Shown here one piece after another: positions 48,503 through 59,676 of a stretch of DNA of 64,000 nt. Source of the stretch: Nissolia schottii. Its lineage: Eukaryota; Streptophyta; Magnoliopsida; Fabales; Fabaceae. Every line of letters begins with the position of its first letter. Position 1 is the first letter of the stretch. The DNA is taken from the NCBI GenBank assembly GCA_003254905.1, contig QANU01021212.1:186001-250000 (forward strand). Reading direction: 5' to 3'. A program made the position numbers and the translations under genes. A model generated the notes under the pieces. The model ran no database searches and was not told the origin of the DNA. It was given only the letters and a program-made list of their open reading frames with translations.

Positions 48503-49085
48503 TGATAAGTGTCATATTTTAATATTTTCATAGGTTAAAATGACACTTATCTGTATTGTTTTATATGAATTTACTAACAAATTTCTCCACTTTTGTATAA
48601 ATTTAGAATAGTTCAAGAGGATGGATGCATATGAATAAAATGATGAATTTCTTGTTAAAATCCTACAGGAATAAGAGGCACAGAGCAAAGAAATACAATG
48701 CGAGAAGAATTGAAGGATAAAGAAGCCTTCAGGCCGCTCAACGCCATCTTATGGCCGATCAACGCCCTTTATCCAAATGGAATTGCTTAAGAGTTAAGTA
48801 ACTTCAGAGTGAAGCAATCCCAAACCACACTGAAGTCGCTTAGTGCCCCCTGCCATCCGCTCAGCGCTCTGACAAAGATAAGGTCAAGCCTCCTTTTCAG
48901 ACTGACAAAGCTTCATGGCTAAGAAAGCTTAACCGCCAGAACAAAATTTGCCTATAAAAGGACATGAGCATCAATAGATTCGGAGCTTAATCAATTTTAC
49001 ACATTCAGAACCCACAATTCAGAGTTAGAGAGCTGAGACTTCGAAGAGGAAGATAGAGAAGGAGCCAAGAGTTGTTAAGGAGCAT
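48503..49085 (+). mobile_element. LTR of a retrotransposon, probably solo or partial
   Basis: The segment starts TGATAAGTGTCATATTTTAA and has a promoter-like CCTATAAAAGGACATGAGC (about 48951). Before it are repeated NNCGCTCARCGCYN-type phrases (CCGCTCAACGCC, CCGATCAACGCC, CCGCTCAGCGCTC) typical of some legume Gypsy LTRs. The 3' end is uncertain; TTAAGGAGCATGGCGGCAC near 49075 could be the LTR end and following sequence. No gag or pol frame follows. The start abuts the Helitron relic. Confidence 0.55.
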
Positions 49086-49770
49086 GGCGGCACAAAAAGT
49101 TGGATACAAAAAGTACTTTTTTAGTTCCACCCAAATAGTTTAACAACATATGCCTACATTTTTATCCAAACACGAAACGTGTTTGTACTTTTGCTTCTAC
49201 TTGTACTTCTAAAAAGAAGTGTAAACAAATACACTTATTATCATTCTAAATAGACATAACACCAAATTACAACTCAATTCACTTCCATTCATCTCATCCA
49301 AAGTCATTGTTGAAGGTAATGATATTGAAATACCAAAACGATAAAAGTAAAAAAACGAAAAAAATGTAAAAAAAAAAAAAGAGTTGTGAAGGATTGAATT
49401 ATTTTATTCCTGTCCCTTTTACTCATTCTTTTTCACCAAAAAATAATAAAAAATTATTTTAAATTTATTTTATCATTTTGTGTTTGATTGTAAACCCATC
49501 CAAATAGTCAAATCAATTGTAATTTTTTACGCTGATAATTTTCTTTTGATTTCTTGTAATTACAAAATTTAATTATATGTTTATTCTATTTTTTATTTTT
49601 TAAAGATATTTCTAAAAAAACAAAGGCATTCCTACTATGGCTTGCTCAACAAGAGACATTTATCCATTACCTAAAGAATCTAGATCCACTTATGCTTATA
49701 ATAATAGGCTATTTAAATTGCATTAAATGGGGTATGTATATCTTATGCTAATAAAAAAAACTTTAGAAAT

Positions 49771-49885
49771 CAACGGGAATTGGTCCAAGTGGTAAGCGGC
49801 TTGGTATCGCTTAAGCAAGGTCAGACTTTGTGCACGCAGTTTAGTCAAGGCTAAGCCTTGGATATCGGGAAGACAAATGTAAAGA
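49771..49885 (+). mobile_element. Internally deleted SINE copy
   Basis: The start TCAACGGGAATTGGTCCAAG and the following GTGGTAAGCGGCTTGGTATC match the SINE at 39651-39846, as does the later TTAGTCAAGGCTAAGCCTTGG. About 65-80 bp including the box B region are missing between GCAAGGTC and TTAGTCAAGG. The A-tail is lost or decayed and no target duplication was found. Confidence 0.8.
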
Positions 49886-50512
49886 CAAATTTTGTTTAGT
49901 GTAACAAAAACAATAACAACTACTAAATTTCATGTTTGGTATGTCACATAAACTATATTTTGACTCATGATTAATTAACATTCTTTATTATATTTCAACT
50001 ACTAAATTTCATTGTTGTTTCGTTTTATTCAAAGAAATAAATGGAGAAGTTTGTTAACAACCATAACAACAACCAAATTGTTAAATTAGAAGACACTAAT
50101 ATTAATGACACAATACAATAAGGAGCTAAAAAAAATGAACTCTAGTATTGCTTCATTGATTAAAAAAAAAAAATTATATTACTTCAATTGAAACGCCAAC
50201 ATCCCATTACCACATACTTATCCTACACACAAAACAAATACCGACATAAAAACTTTAAACATTGACTACATCAACAAAGACCATATGCTCATTGTGAGAC
50301 AACAAAATCAAGCGAATAACACTCCCACTTCTGAAGAAACTTTCCCTAGAGAATTTGCCTCATCCCTGTTGATTCAATTTACAAAATTAAAGTATGATGA
50401 CAAACATAGTATGAATGTTTTAATGTGTGTTAAAGTGTTTCAGAAAAAAGTCAAGTCCAAAGTTTTTATAACAACTAAAAAAAATCATTTCTTGGTTCTT
50501 GGCCCAAATCTG
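49886..50512. other. AT-rich gene-free stretch
   Basis: No gene was recognised. The 77-codon frame at 50285-50518 has no known domain. Confidence 0.35.
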
Positions 50513-50786
50513 TTGTGATGCAATAAGGAAAATAAGAAAGAAAAGGTCATTAAGCCCAAGACGTGTGGCCCAAAGAAATAAAACAAAGAAGCAGCTGGAG
50601 CCCAAGGAAAATAGTCCAACGTGTTGAAAGAAAAGGGAAGCTGAATTCATTATTTTATTTGTAGAGAAGTTAAACCATAAAAGGAGATGGATTGACATGA
50701 AAAAACAAGTGAGTTTGAGGAAGAGAAATATATATTCCCTATGTGGCTAACAGGGAAATCGATTTCAAAGGAAACAAAAAAATTAA

Positions 50787-50831
<45 letters not shown>

Positions 50832-51650
50832 GTGATGTGGCGTCAGAAACAAAAAGAAAGGAAAATGAAAATGCAGCAGCAAAGTACATGCCAAAAGCTG
50901 AAGATTTTTGGAAAAGAACAAAGAAATAAAAGGAAATGTGCTACAGTGAAAATAGGGACGTCAGATTTTTCTTGAAGGAAGAGAAAGGAAGAAAAGACAA
51001 AGCTGATTTTTTGAGTGCAAAAGAAGGCGTAAAGAGAAAGAAAGGAAGTGTAAGGTGGCAGCACATTTTTTTGGTAAAATAGTACAAAAAATGGTTTTAT
51101 ATAACGGATAAAAGAATGCATGGAGAATATGGTACAAAATGACTTATACGAACTAATGAGAGATGGACAACACATCAAATTTCTACAACGTCCAAAAAAA
51201 TTTAAACCTGCAATGGTCAGAGTAAATTCAGCATATAAAAGGGATGATGTGACCATTCTAGAGGCAGAAAAAGGAAGAGCAAAATAGTCTACTATCAAGC
51301 CTACAATCTGAAACATCATTATATTCTTTTTCTCCTCTCAAGACCCACCTACTCTGAAATCTTCTATATAATCTTCTTGTTCTGATTCACTTCTGTGTGA
51401 GAGAAAAAAAAAATTAGTCTTAGAGAGTAAAAGAGGTTGAGTATAGAGTTTTTTTTTTAAAGCCATATTTGGGTATCTTTGTTCTTGAGTGTTTTAAATT
51501 TCTGTGTGGATCATTTGAGAGTTTTTGTTTTTGAATTAGTGTTTGTATTTGAAGGCCTTGTGAAAGAAGAGTGATTTAGATGTTTGAAGAACTGAATGTA
51601 GATTCCCAACTCTTAGGAATCGAACCAGTAAAAATTCTGTGTGTGGTATG
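50513..51650 (+). mobile_element. Possible LTR-like segment with GA microsatellite
   Basis: The segment opens TGTTGTGATGCAATAAGG, has a TATA-like CAGCATATAAAAGGG near 51227-51241, and ends with a leader-like T/A/G-rich region near 51640. A (GA)n tract is at 50790-50828. Length and order (U3, TATA, R/U5-like T-rich part) are LTR-like, but no second copy, primer-binding site or TSD was confirmed. It could equally be an unrelated promoter region. Confidence 0.3.
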
Positions 51651-52440
51651 CTCTTCCCTTCAGTACTATTTACATTTTCCATCCTTCAAAAGAAATTCTG
51701 TTTGAGAAAAAGAACCTTTTTTCAGAAAACTTGTCTCCTAAAATATATAGAGATATCTCCTAAAAGTTTAGGAGATAATTTTTCTAAAAAGTATCTGCTT
51801 AGATTCACCCTCCCTCCTCTAAGTCACTCAAAAGCATCAATTTCATCAAGTAAACCTCTTTCTCCCTCGCGTGGCTCCAATGTAGACCGATTCGGCAAGC
51901 AGTTCCCGTTAGAGTTATATACGTCAACTTTTGTCAAGCGAGAACAAAAGGCACGTGCAACAAACCAATCTGAAATCTGTAAGTAATAGGGAAAATAAAA
52001 ATTAGTCACATTAATCACATCGCAACATAAATCAATCAACATAATACAATAGATTCAAACCATCTTATTGTTGCGGGCTTGGTATTTGGTGACGACCTTC
52101 TCAACCGTGTAAAAAGAAGGACCATTGTCATCACGATCAACACACGAATTCTGAAGACATCAACCTCATTAGCGTTGGACTCATAACTCTGCAACTACTT
52201 CGACATGCGACATTAGACATGATCGTGATTAAGGCTTGCCTCATGATAGAATCATAGAACTACTCATCATCAATCTCATCTGCTAAATAATTAATTTGCC
52301 CATCATTCATAGTAGGCATTGGATGAGAAGGAACATCACCATTATCCAAAACGTTGCATGTGTCGATAATAACCTTTAACATGGACTGTGATGAAGATGC
52401 CATGGTTCAGGCCTATAAAAAAATCTACAAAACAAAAGCC
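51651..52440 (-). other. Unidentified - strand coding-like fragments
   Basis: On the - strand, MASSSQSMLKVIIDTCNVLD opens a frame at about 52403 and continues VPSHPMPTMNDGQINYLADE before a stop. Further 3' on that strand (about 51986-51830) a frame has SDWFVARAFCSRLTKVDVYN and LPNRSTLEPREGERGLLDEI, preceded by a good acceptor-like TTACAG. Composition looks protein-derived, as in old transposon or captured gene exons, but I do not recognise the family. Confidence 0.3.
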
Positions 52441-53665
52441 TTAAGACCAAAAATAGGAGAAGTGGAAGAAAGAAAAAATAATAGAGGGAGAGAGAGAAAT
52501 ATATATTGGATCATAAAGGTACGTATTAGGGTACTTATATAAGATAGGTGAGAGAGATAATGTGCACCAAATTTTGACAAATCTTACAAAATCACATGAA
52601 AGATAAGGAAAAAATATAAACGAAGTAAACAAAAATTAAATGAAAGTTATCATTCTCGTAGGTTTTGGCTAATATAGAGTAGCAACATACAGTAAGATAT
52701 CAATCTTGTAGGGTTTTGGCTAATATGATGCTTTTAGCTAACAGTAAGATATCCCACTTCAATCCAACTTCATCAAGCGTGCGTAACTTGTAACATAAGG
52801 GTTTTTCTTTATGTGACTCTATTTCTTGAAGACTAATGTCTACATGTAATTATTCTACTTTCTTTTATTTTTTTTATAAAATAAATATGAATAAAATGTA
52901 AAAACTATTTTCACTGGTATGATTTATCTAAAGAAGTTTGCATATTTTTATTTTAATATATATTGGTTTTATTGTGTTAACGTAACTATATATGGTTTAC
53001 ATGTTAATTAATTGTGTTGTTGTTTTAAATTATATTGTTCTTATGCACTAAAATAATTATCTTTTTTTATAGTTGATACTTATATTATGTAAACATAAAA
53101 AATATTTTTTAGGAAGTAGTAGGTAAATTAGGATGGCAGGGTAAGGTTTAGATATCTTTCTATGAGTATTGTTAGGATTTTTATTTGTAAAACTCATGAG
53201 TAAAGTAGGGTAAATTTTTTTTTATCTAATGGGTTTAAAGCAGGATTAGAGTTGAGTAAAAACCTTACCCAACACTACCATTGTCATCCCTACTCATTTT
53301 ACATAGGTTAGGTAAAGTGTGCACTTATACATTTTTTTTATAGGCAATGAGCTAAACACCCAAACAAAGGCCGAAATTAAATTCCCACAACATGGGGAAA
53401 CAAATGAAATTCCCACAACATTGTAAACTAAAGATCTTCCACTTGACCTACTAAATTGTTATTACTTTAAAGTTTTACTACAAGTTTAATTTTGATACAT
53501 TAAAAATATAAAGATCTTTATATAATTATTTAATCAATCTATTTCATTTGACTAATCTTTTAAACAATAAATATGATACTTAATTATATATACTGGTATG
53601 TTGATAATATTAAATTCTTTTGCTAAACAAATTTTATTTTATCTTCTTGAATCTTCCTTGACAAG
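52441..53665. other. AT-rich gene-free stretch
   Basis: No gene was recognised. A phrase ending ATTGTCATCCCTACTC (about 53280-53295) resembles the terminus of TAGGGATGACAA-type plant hAT elements; its partner end was not found. Confidence 0.35.
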
Positions 53666-54855
53666 TGATGTATCTCACGATTTTAAATCGGGGTCAGACC
53701 TTGAAATTCCACGTGGATTTGATGTGAGTAATGATTCCGCGAAAAATGGTGAGAGGTCTATGACCTCAATAGGGAAAGAACATGGGTCAAATGAACTGTC
53801 TGGTTCTGATTTGGGCTCTTCACCATTATCTGGTGGAAGTTTGTCTTGGAAAGGACGTCGTGATTCTCCTCGTTCTCTCGAAAAGTACAAGACTTCTAAT
53901 TTCAGTAGGCGCTCATCAATCAGTTCTTCTCCAAAGCATCGCCTAGGGAAGTCATGTCGCAAGATAAGACATAGACAAACTGGGTAAGTCTATAAGGGTT
54001 TTTTATTTCATAAAATTCGTACTCTTGCCATTTAAGTTAGCTGGTTCTGCTAATAATGATGTTCTTCTTCTTTCTATTCAAGATAGCTAACACCAAACAC
54101 CAAACTCACTCTTTTATGGTGTTGAATTTGGTTCCATCTCTTTGGTGTAATGCAGGAGGTTGTGTGTACTTGAAGTTTAGTGTATAGTGTGTATATATTA
54201 TGCGTAACTTACCATGTGAAAATAAATAAACTAAATAACAGTGACAATGAAATAAATGTATGGAATCGAGAGTGATAATATGAGAATTCACTTTATATTT
54301 GATATTAAGGTGTTTATGAGAGCAAGTTGTTAGAAAGATGCTCTTCTCCCTTAAATTCTTTTGCCGTCGTAGAACAAAAAAAAAAGATCAAGTTTTAACA
54401 AAAAAAGATTAAAAAGAATTCCATCATAGAACAAGTGGTTAGAGTCATGAGTCAATCGAGTTTCTACTTTTAATCTTTAACAAACTTTGCTACAATGTTG
54501 GGTAATTTACATTTATCTTTTTCAGGTCAGTAGTAGAGGAGTCCAGAGATCACTCTATCCAGGTTAACCGGCAAGAAATTGAAGCTGTGTCCCCTTCTGA
54601 AGGATTTCCAAATTTCTCAGGTAGGTCTAATGTTTCAATAATAGACTACTAAATTAGGAAGGGGATGACTCAGAGGTGAACTTGGCTAACTAAGTTCATC
54701 ATGCAGATGGATATGGAAGAGATAAGGACACGGAAAAGGCACTTGAGCACCGGGCCCACGACCCCCCTCTCTCTCCCTCCCTGTCAGTCAACAACACCAA
54801 CATTGAACATGTTACCATTTCAATTTGGTTTTGCTATATATATAGAGCTAGTTAG
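53666..54855 (+). CDS. Unidentified Ser/Arg-rich gene fragment, three exons
   Basis: Three segments join in one open frame with correct splice sites: 53666-53983 (donor GTAAGT), 54526-54620 (TTTTTCAG to GTAGGT) and 54707-54855 (CATGCAG to a TAG stop). The product of about 187 codons is rich in Ser, Arg, Lys and Asp, with blocks such as SDLEIPRGFDVSNDSAKNGE, RSSISSSPKHRLGKSCRKIR and DGYGRDKDTEKALEHR. Such composition is typical of disordered tails of RNA-processing or nuclear proteins, but I could not assign a family. The 5' exons are missing: upstream of 53666 the frame runs into AT-rich intron-like DNA. The last exon ends in a hydrophobic AT-derived tail, so it probably overruns a lost splice site. 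It may be a truncated duplicate; the intact frame argues for recent origin or weak constraint. Confidence 0.45.
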
Positions 54856-54869
54856 TACTGTTAAAAAAG

Positions 54870-54990
54870 TCCAATTCAAAGGGCAGCCCTGAAGCCCATT
54901 AATTTAGGCCAGTAATCCCAAGCCCTACTCCATATTTGTCATGGGCTTACATTGGGTTTGGGTCGAGTACCCAGCGGCTAGCCCAAATGC
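54870..54990 (+). promoter_or_regulatory. Cluster of site II-like GGCCCA/AAGCCCA motifs
   Basis: AAGCCCATTAA (about 54892), TTTAGGCCAG (about 54902), AAGCCC (about 54919), ATGGGCTT (about 54941) and TAGCCCAAAT (about 54979) lie within roughly 100 bp. Such motifs are enriched in promoters of ribosomal-protein and mitochondrial genes bound by TCP factors. A C/T-rich leader follows at 54990-55215. What is transcribed from here is unclear: either an unrecognised gene or a distant upstream exon for uL22. Confidence 0.4.
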
Positions 54991-56818
54991 ACAACAACTC
55001 TCATTCCATCTCTCATTCTGAACTTCACAACAAAAACTCACGATTCTCGACCATCTCTGTCGCTCACAACTCACAAGCGTGCGCCACCATCTCTGAACGC
55101 CTCTCGACCATCGCCGTTGCGTCACGCCGCCATCGCCGTCGCTTCACGCTACCATCCCTCCGTGTCGGCGAGCTCGCGTTTCGCTCCAATCAGGTGCATT
55201 TCGCGTTTCGCTTCAGGTTCGAAAATTAAACTGTGAATTGCAATTTTCATTTTTCAATTTTGATTTCTGGCATTCAAAGCTTTCGATCTTGCTTGATTCA
55301 TTTTTTTGGGGGGGTTCGGTGCAAAAAAAAAAAAAAAGTGCCGGATTTGTGTGCCACTGTGCCTTGAGCTGTAGTTGCAGGTTCTGGAGGGAATTGTGCT
55401 TCTCAGATTGCACTTGGGAGTCTCTGGTCAGAAAGCGATGGCCTTTACTCACTTCCTTCAATTTCCCTGCTTTTTCCTCTTCTTCCACTTCCACTAACTC
55501 TCCCAATTTCAAGGTATCCACGGATTTTCCCCCGTTTTAGAGCTTGACCCCAATTTGTTTCTCAACACTATTTTAGCAAATTACTGCATAGGGTGTGTGC
55601 TTTGGTTAAAACAACTCTACACTAGTTAGTATTGGCATTTGTCACAAACAATACTGATTTGATTAAATTTATACTTGTTAATGATGTGATAAAATTGGAT
55701 GAGTGTGTAGAGATAACTAAATGGAAGTGATTTTTGGGGCAGAAGAAATGAAGTAATTAACAGAAGTTGGGTGCATACAGTTGTAGGGATATTTCTTAGT
55801 CAGAATGCTAAACTAAATGCAGGAATTTTAGTTTGGGCCTTCATGTTTTACTGATATCATTTGGAATTTTACAGACTGAAGATCACATTTAAACTCCTCT
55901 TCTATACATATTTCAAATTAAACTTAACTCAGGTTCTATTGGTGTTTTTGTTGATTCTATTGGTATGAGGTTTTACAGGGTAATATAATTGGTTAGTTCA
56001 CAAGGATAACTAGTACTTTTGATAGAGTTTATGATAGTTCACGTGAACATAAACATCAAAAGCTAATGAGCAACAATCTTCGATGAACGGTGATCATCTT
56101 GTTGTGTTTTAAGTCTCTGACTGAAAACATAAGAAAGCAGTTGATAGGAGTGATATTTTACCTGCTGAAAACTACTAATATGAGCTTTTTTATATCATAG
56201 GTAGAGAAGTTTGTTATGGTATTATAGTGAAGACCTGAAGTGAGGAATTAGAAGAAGTGATTCCATGTGGTGTGATATATTATGATGCGGAGTACTAAAA
56301 AGAAGAACGGGATTTGAAGAAGGAGACAGAGTTAGGAAATTTAAGAAGAGTTGTTGTTGCAGTACCTGTGGCAGTATTGGATTTGGAGTATCAATGGCAG
56401 GACAAAAAAGATTAGTTCGGTCCAAGAGTGTGTGATTGATGATGGCAATGGGCGTTGCCGCGTTGGCATGTTCCATTTCCCATGTGTGGGATTAGAGTTA
56501 GGTAATGTGTGTGTATGTGTGTGTGTGTGTGTGTGTGTATGTATTCAGTTGTGTGGATGTGAAGGAGACGTGCATGGGGGAAATGGATGAAGCCACTTAA
56601 CAGCTAAGTAAAATAGATTAGATTTTAGATTTTAGATTTAAGTGGTATGTGAATAGGTTCTAGATGATACACTGATATGATAAAGGATGAGTTATAAGAT
56701 TGACATTATTGAAATCTCCAATCCTCTTTTATTTAATCATTTTTAAATAAATATATTTCATGTATTGTAACAAATAATTGACTTTGGGTTTTCTAATTTT
56801 GATTTGGTTCAACATTAG
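54991..56818. other. Unresolved transcribed-looking region
   Basis: Two less AT-rich blocks (54990-55215 and 55330-55530) have exon-like composition and donor-like sites (CAATCAG|GTGCATT near 55192; TTTCAAG|GTATCCAC near 55514). Open frames exist on both strands but none has a known domain. A (GT)n microsatellite is at about 56505-56540. It could be 5' exons of an unknown gene or a chimeric pseudogene together with the SCAMP exon downstream. Confidence 0.3.
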
Positions 56819-56880
56819 GATTTGAAGAAGGAAAAAAGGAATTCCAAGCCAAGGAGGCTGAATTGAGAAGATAGGAACAG
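56819..56880 (+). pseudogene. Single decayed SCAMP exon
   Basis: GATTTGAAGAAG is followed by a shifted frame KEFQAKEAELRR, a TAG stop, then EQ. It ends at a splice donor (CAG|GTATAT) and is preceded by an acceptor-like ACATTAG. This matches the conserved cytosolic segment DLKKKEKELQAKEAELRRRE of plant secretory carrier-associated membrane proteins, which normally ends at an exon boundary here. A one-base frame change and the stop make it dead. No other SCAMP exon (membrane helices) was found nearby. Confidence 0.75.
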
Positions 56881-57007
56881 GTATATTTTGAGATCTTTTA
56901 TCTTTAATCTTGCTGAAACCATTTTGACTATGTTGTTCTATTATATTCATGTCTTTGTGATTGTTTGAATTGCTTGTTAACTGTTATACCTCGTTTTTGT
57001 ATTATAG

Positions 57008-57061
57008 TCCAATGTGCATGATAATGAAGATGAGGATGAAGAACGAAGTTGTTCTATTTAG
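57008..57061 (+). other. Possible terminal exon of an unknown transcript
   Basis: After GTATTATAG, an acceptor-like sequence, a short frame reads SNVHDNEDEDEERSCSI and stops. An AT-rich 3' UTR-like stretch follows. The acidic tail looks protein-derived. Its link to the SCAMP exon or to the 53.7 kb fragment is unproven. Confidence 0.25.
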
Positions 57062-57183
57062 TTATTAAGATTAGTTTTTAGGCTTTTTAAGAAGAAAAAA
57101 ATTGTAATAATTTATAATGATGCACTTTATTTGACAAATTGAACTTTTCCAACCATCTTGGACAATTTTTGGGACTAATTTGT

Positions 57184-57729
57184 TATATAAAAAAAGCTTT
57201 AAAGCATAAAAAGGAAAAAAAAAAAATTAGGTGTGGGGCTAGGCCCATGGGCTGTGTCGGCCCAAGCTGGCCAATAATGTTATTGCTAGTCATCTTTAAA
57301 GTATAAATACAAAAAAGGAAAAAATTAGGTGATGGGCTAGGCCCATGGTTTTTTTGGGCCCATGGGCTTTGGGGGGGGATGATCATTTTTTCATGTGGGC
57401 CCCACGGGCCTTGTCTTGCCTGAGTTGGCCGATAACGTTATTGCTAGTCATCTTTAGAGCATAAAGACGAAAAGAAAAAAAATTAGGTGTTGGGTTAGGC
57501 CCATGGGTTTTTTTGGGCTTGGGGGCCAGCTGGCTAACACTAGTAAACCAAATAAAAGGACAGAAAGTCAATTTTTTTTTACTTAGGGTGGGCCCATGTG
57601 CTAACCCTTGCCCGATGTGCTTTTTGTCTATGCGGCTTTTGAGCCTTGCGGGCTTTTTGGTGGCCCAAGCCCTATTAAGCCCAGCGAGAATAGGGCCTAA
57701 TAGTGGAGGGCCTCCTATTTTGACACCTC
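57184..57729. mobile_element. TSD-bounded insertion rich in GGCCCA repeats
   Basis: A perfect 8-bp direct repeat TAATTTGT (57176-57183 and 57730-57737) bounds about 546 bp. The right end CTATTTTGACACCTC resembles the GAGGTGTCAAAA terminus of plant hAT elements. Inside, three related units of about 105-155 bp share a CTTTAAAGYATAAA-like start, AAAAATTAGGTG, GGCTAGGCCCATGG and GTTATTGCTAGTCATC. The left end (TATATAAAAAAAGC) does not match the right as a TIR, so it is either decayed or the TSD is coincidental. It sits 132 bp before the uL22 ATG, so its GGCCCA motifs could be used as promoter elements. Confidence 0.5.
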
Positions 57730-57868
57730 TAATTTGTGATGATGATGTTGATCTGATTAGTTTAAGGGTTTTTGAGTCATTGCTTCAGAGCTGAAACTAC
57801 TAATTGAATATATAACCCCCTCTATTCTTATTACTGTCAGCACACTACAGAAAGACCACATCGCAATC

Positions 57869-59636
57869 ATGGTTCAGTGGCACCGACATATCTTACCTAT
57901 TGTTCGTCACATTACTCGCTCTGCTTCCTCCTCATGTACCCAAGGTTGGTTGGTTTGTTTTTGTTTGTTATCTTTCGTGCTCACATGTGTATGAAGTTTC
58001 AAATGTTTATTGTTAAGTTTGATTAACTATGTAAAAACCTCTTTTTTGTATTGTAGGTCACATGCATAGTCTGAGGACGTGGACAACAAGGACAACACTA
58101 TTGCCCTCTATCTCAAGCCGTAGCCCTATTTATCACTCTTTCCAATATCAGGTTTCATTGTGACTGGTCATACCTAACACACCCCCTTTTTAACTACTTT
58201 TTGCATTTTCTGACTTGACAGTTGACATATTTATTCCGTTTCAGGGAATTTCAAGTTTCACCCGCTTGCTTGCTAACTCATCTGAGCCTGACCAAACACC
58301 TGTTCCCTCCCCGTTAGCCCCACTTTCCTTATTGGGTGGTACAGAAGCTCAAGACCAGAATCAGAAACCTGTTGCTAAGAAAGAAAAAGTCCAGGCAGTG
58401 TTAAAGGGAATAAAGCAGGTTTGTGATTCATTGCTATTCGTTTTCTTTTATGTACCATTCTGATATAAGTGCTGAACATTCAAATCTTACATTATGGTCA
58501 TGTATGATAAACCTCAAAAATTAAACTTAGAAAGCATTTTCCGTTCAAATATTCTTATTTTCATCCGGCAAAGTGCATTAAAGAAAATGTGATCTAGGTA
58601 TGGAAATAGTTGCTGCTTAATATATTCAGTGGCTGCCCATGTGCTGAATGTATTCAGCATTTTCTACTTGAATTTATTAGTTTCTATGTCACATTAATGT
58701 TGAAAACTGAAACATTCAATTTATCTGAAAGTTGGATTATCAAAAACAGGCTTGGACTTCATGTGCTGTTCATGCTGATTGTTTTATCCACAATTCAGAC
58801 GCAGCGGCTTAAAATTCATTGTTGCACTAATTTTTTAGCCACATTATATCATGAATTGTAGATGGTTGAATGCTATTTATTTATCAATTATATGAACAAT
58901 TCAGATGTTAGTGCTTAAAATAAGAACGATTCACTTTTGCTTGGCGGGTTTGGGACGGAAAAAGTTCTGCCTACAGTAGTTCATGTGGAACTAAGTGCTT
59001 AGGTGAAGGTGGTTCAATTTACGCACCTTCTGCATGGGCATGTGGCATTTACCTCCTATCAAACATGAAGTGGTTCAGAATGCAGCATAGCATAGTTTGA
59101 AAACTGAAAAGCATACCATGCTTTGTTTTATTTATTTTGTTGCCCTGCCTACTTATAGTGAAAATTTGTGTTTCTTTAGTCAGCATGTAACAACTTTTGC
59201 AGACAAGTTTGTATCTAATTTTTTTAGCCACTGAAGCCTCTCTTGTATTGTATCCTGATTGCTCTAGAAACATGATCTAAATTTCTTGTTTGTTGAGTTT
59301 TGAGGGTCTGATTCATAAATGACTTGTTGCACTTTTATAAACATGAAGAGTATGTTGTTTCCCTTTTTTTAATACCTCATTTTCAACCATACTTTCTTAG
59401 AGTCCAAAGAAGGTCAACTTGGTTGCTGCATTGGTTCGTGGTATGCTGGTTAAAGATGCATTGCTGCAGTTGCAAGTTACAGTAAAACGAGCTGCAAAAA
59501 CTGTTCATCAGGTATTAAGTGGTAACATACTTTGTATTCTTCAGTGCATAGTTATTAATTGTGGATAGCGGCGTGGAGCGGCCGGCCCCAAAAAATGCTA
59601 AAGTGTGATAGTGGGAGTGGGATGACTGCTATTTGA

Positions 59637-59676
<40 letters not shown>

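Noticed and set aside
50739..50929. Small frames on both strands around 50.8 kb
   Set aside because: They are translations of a GA/TC microsatellite.
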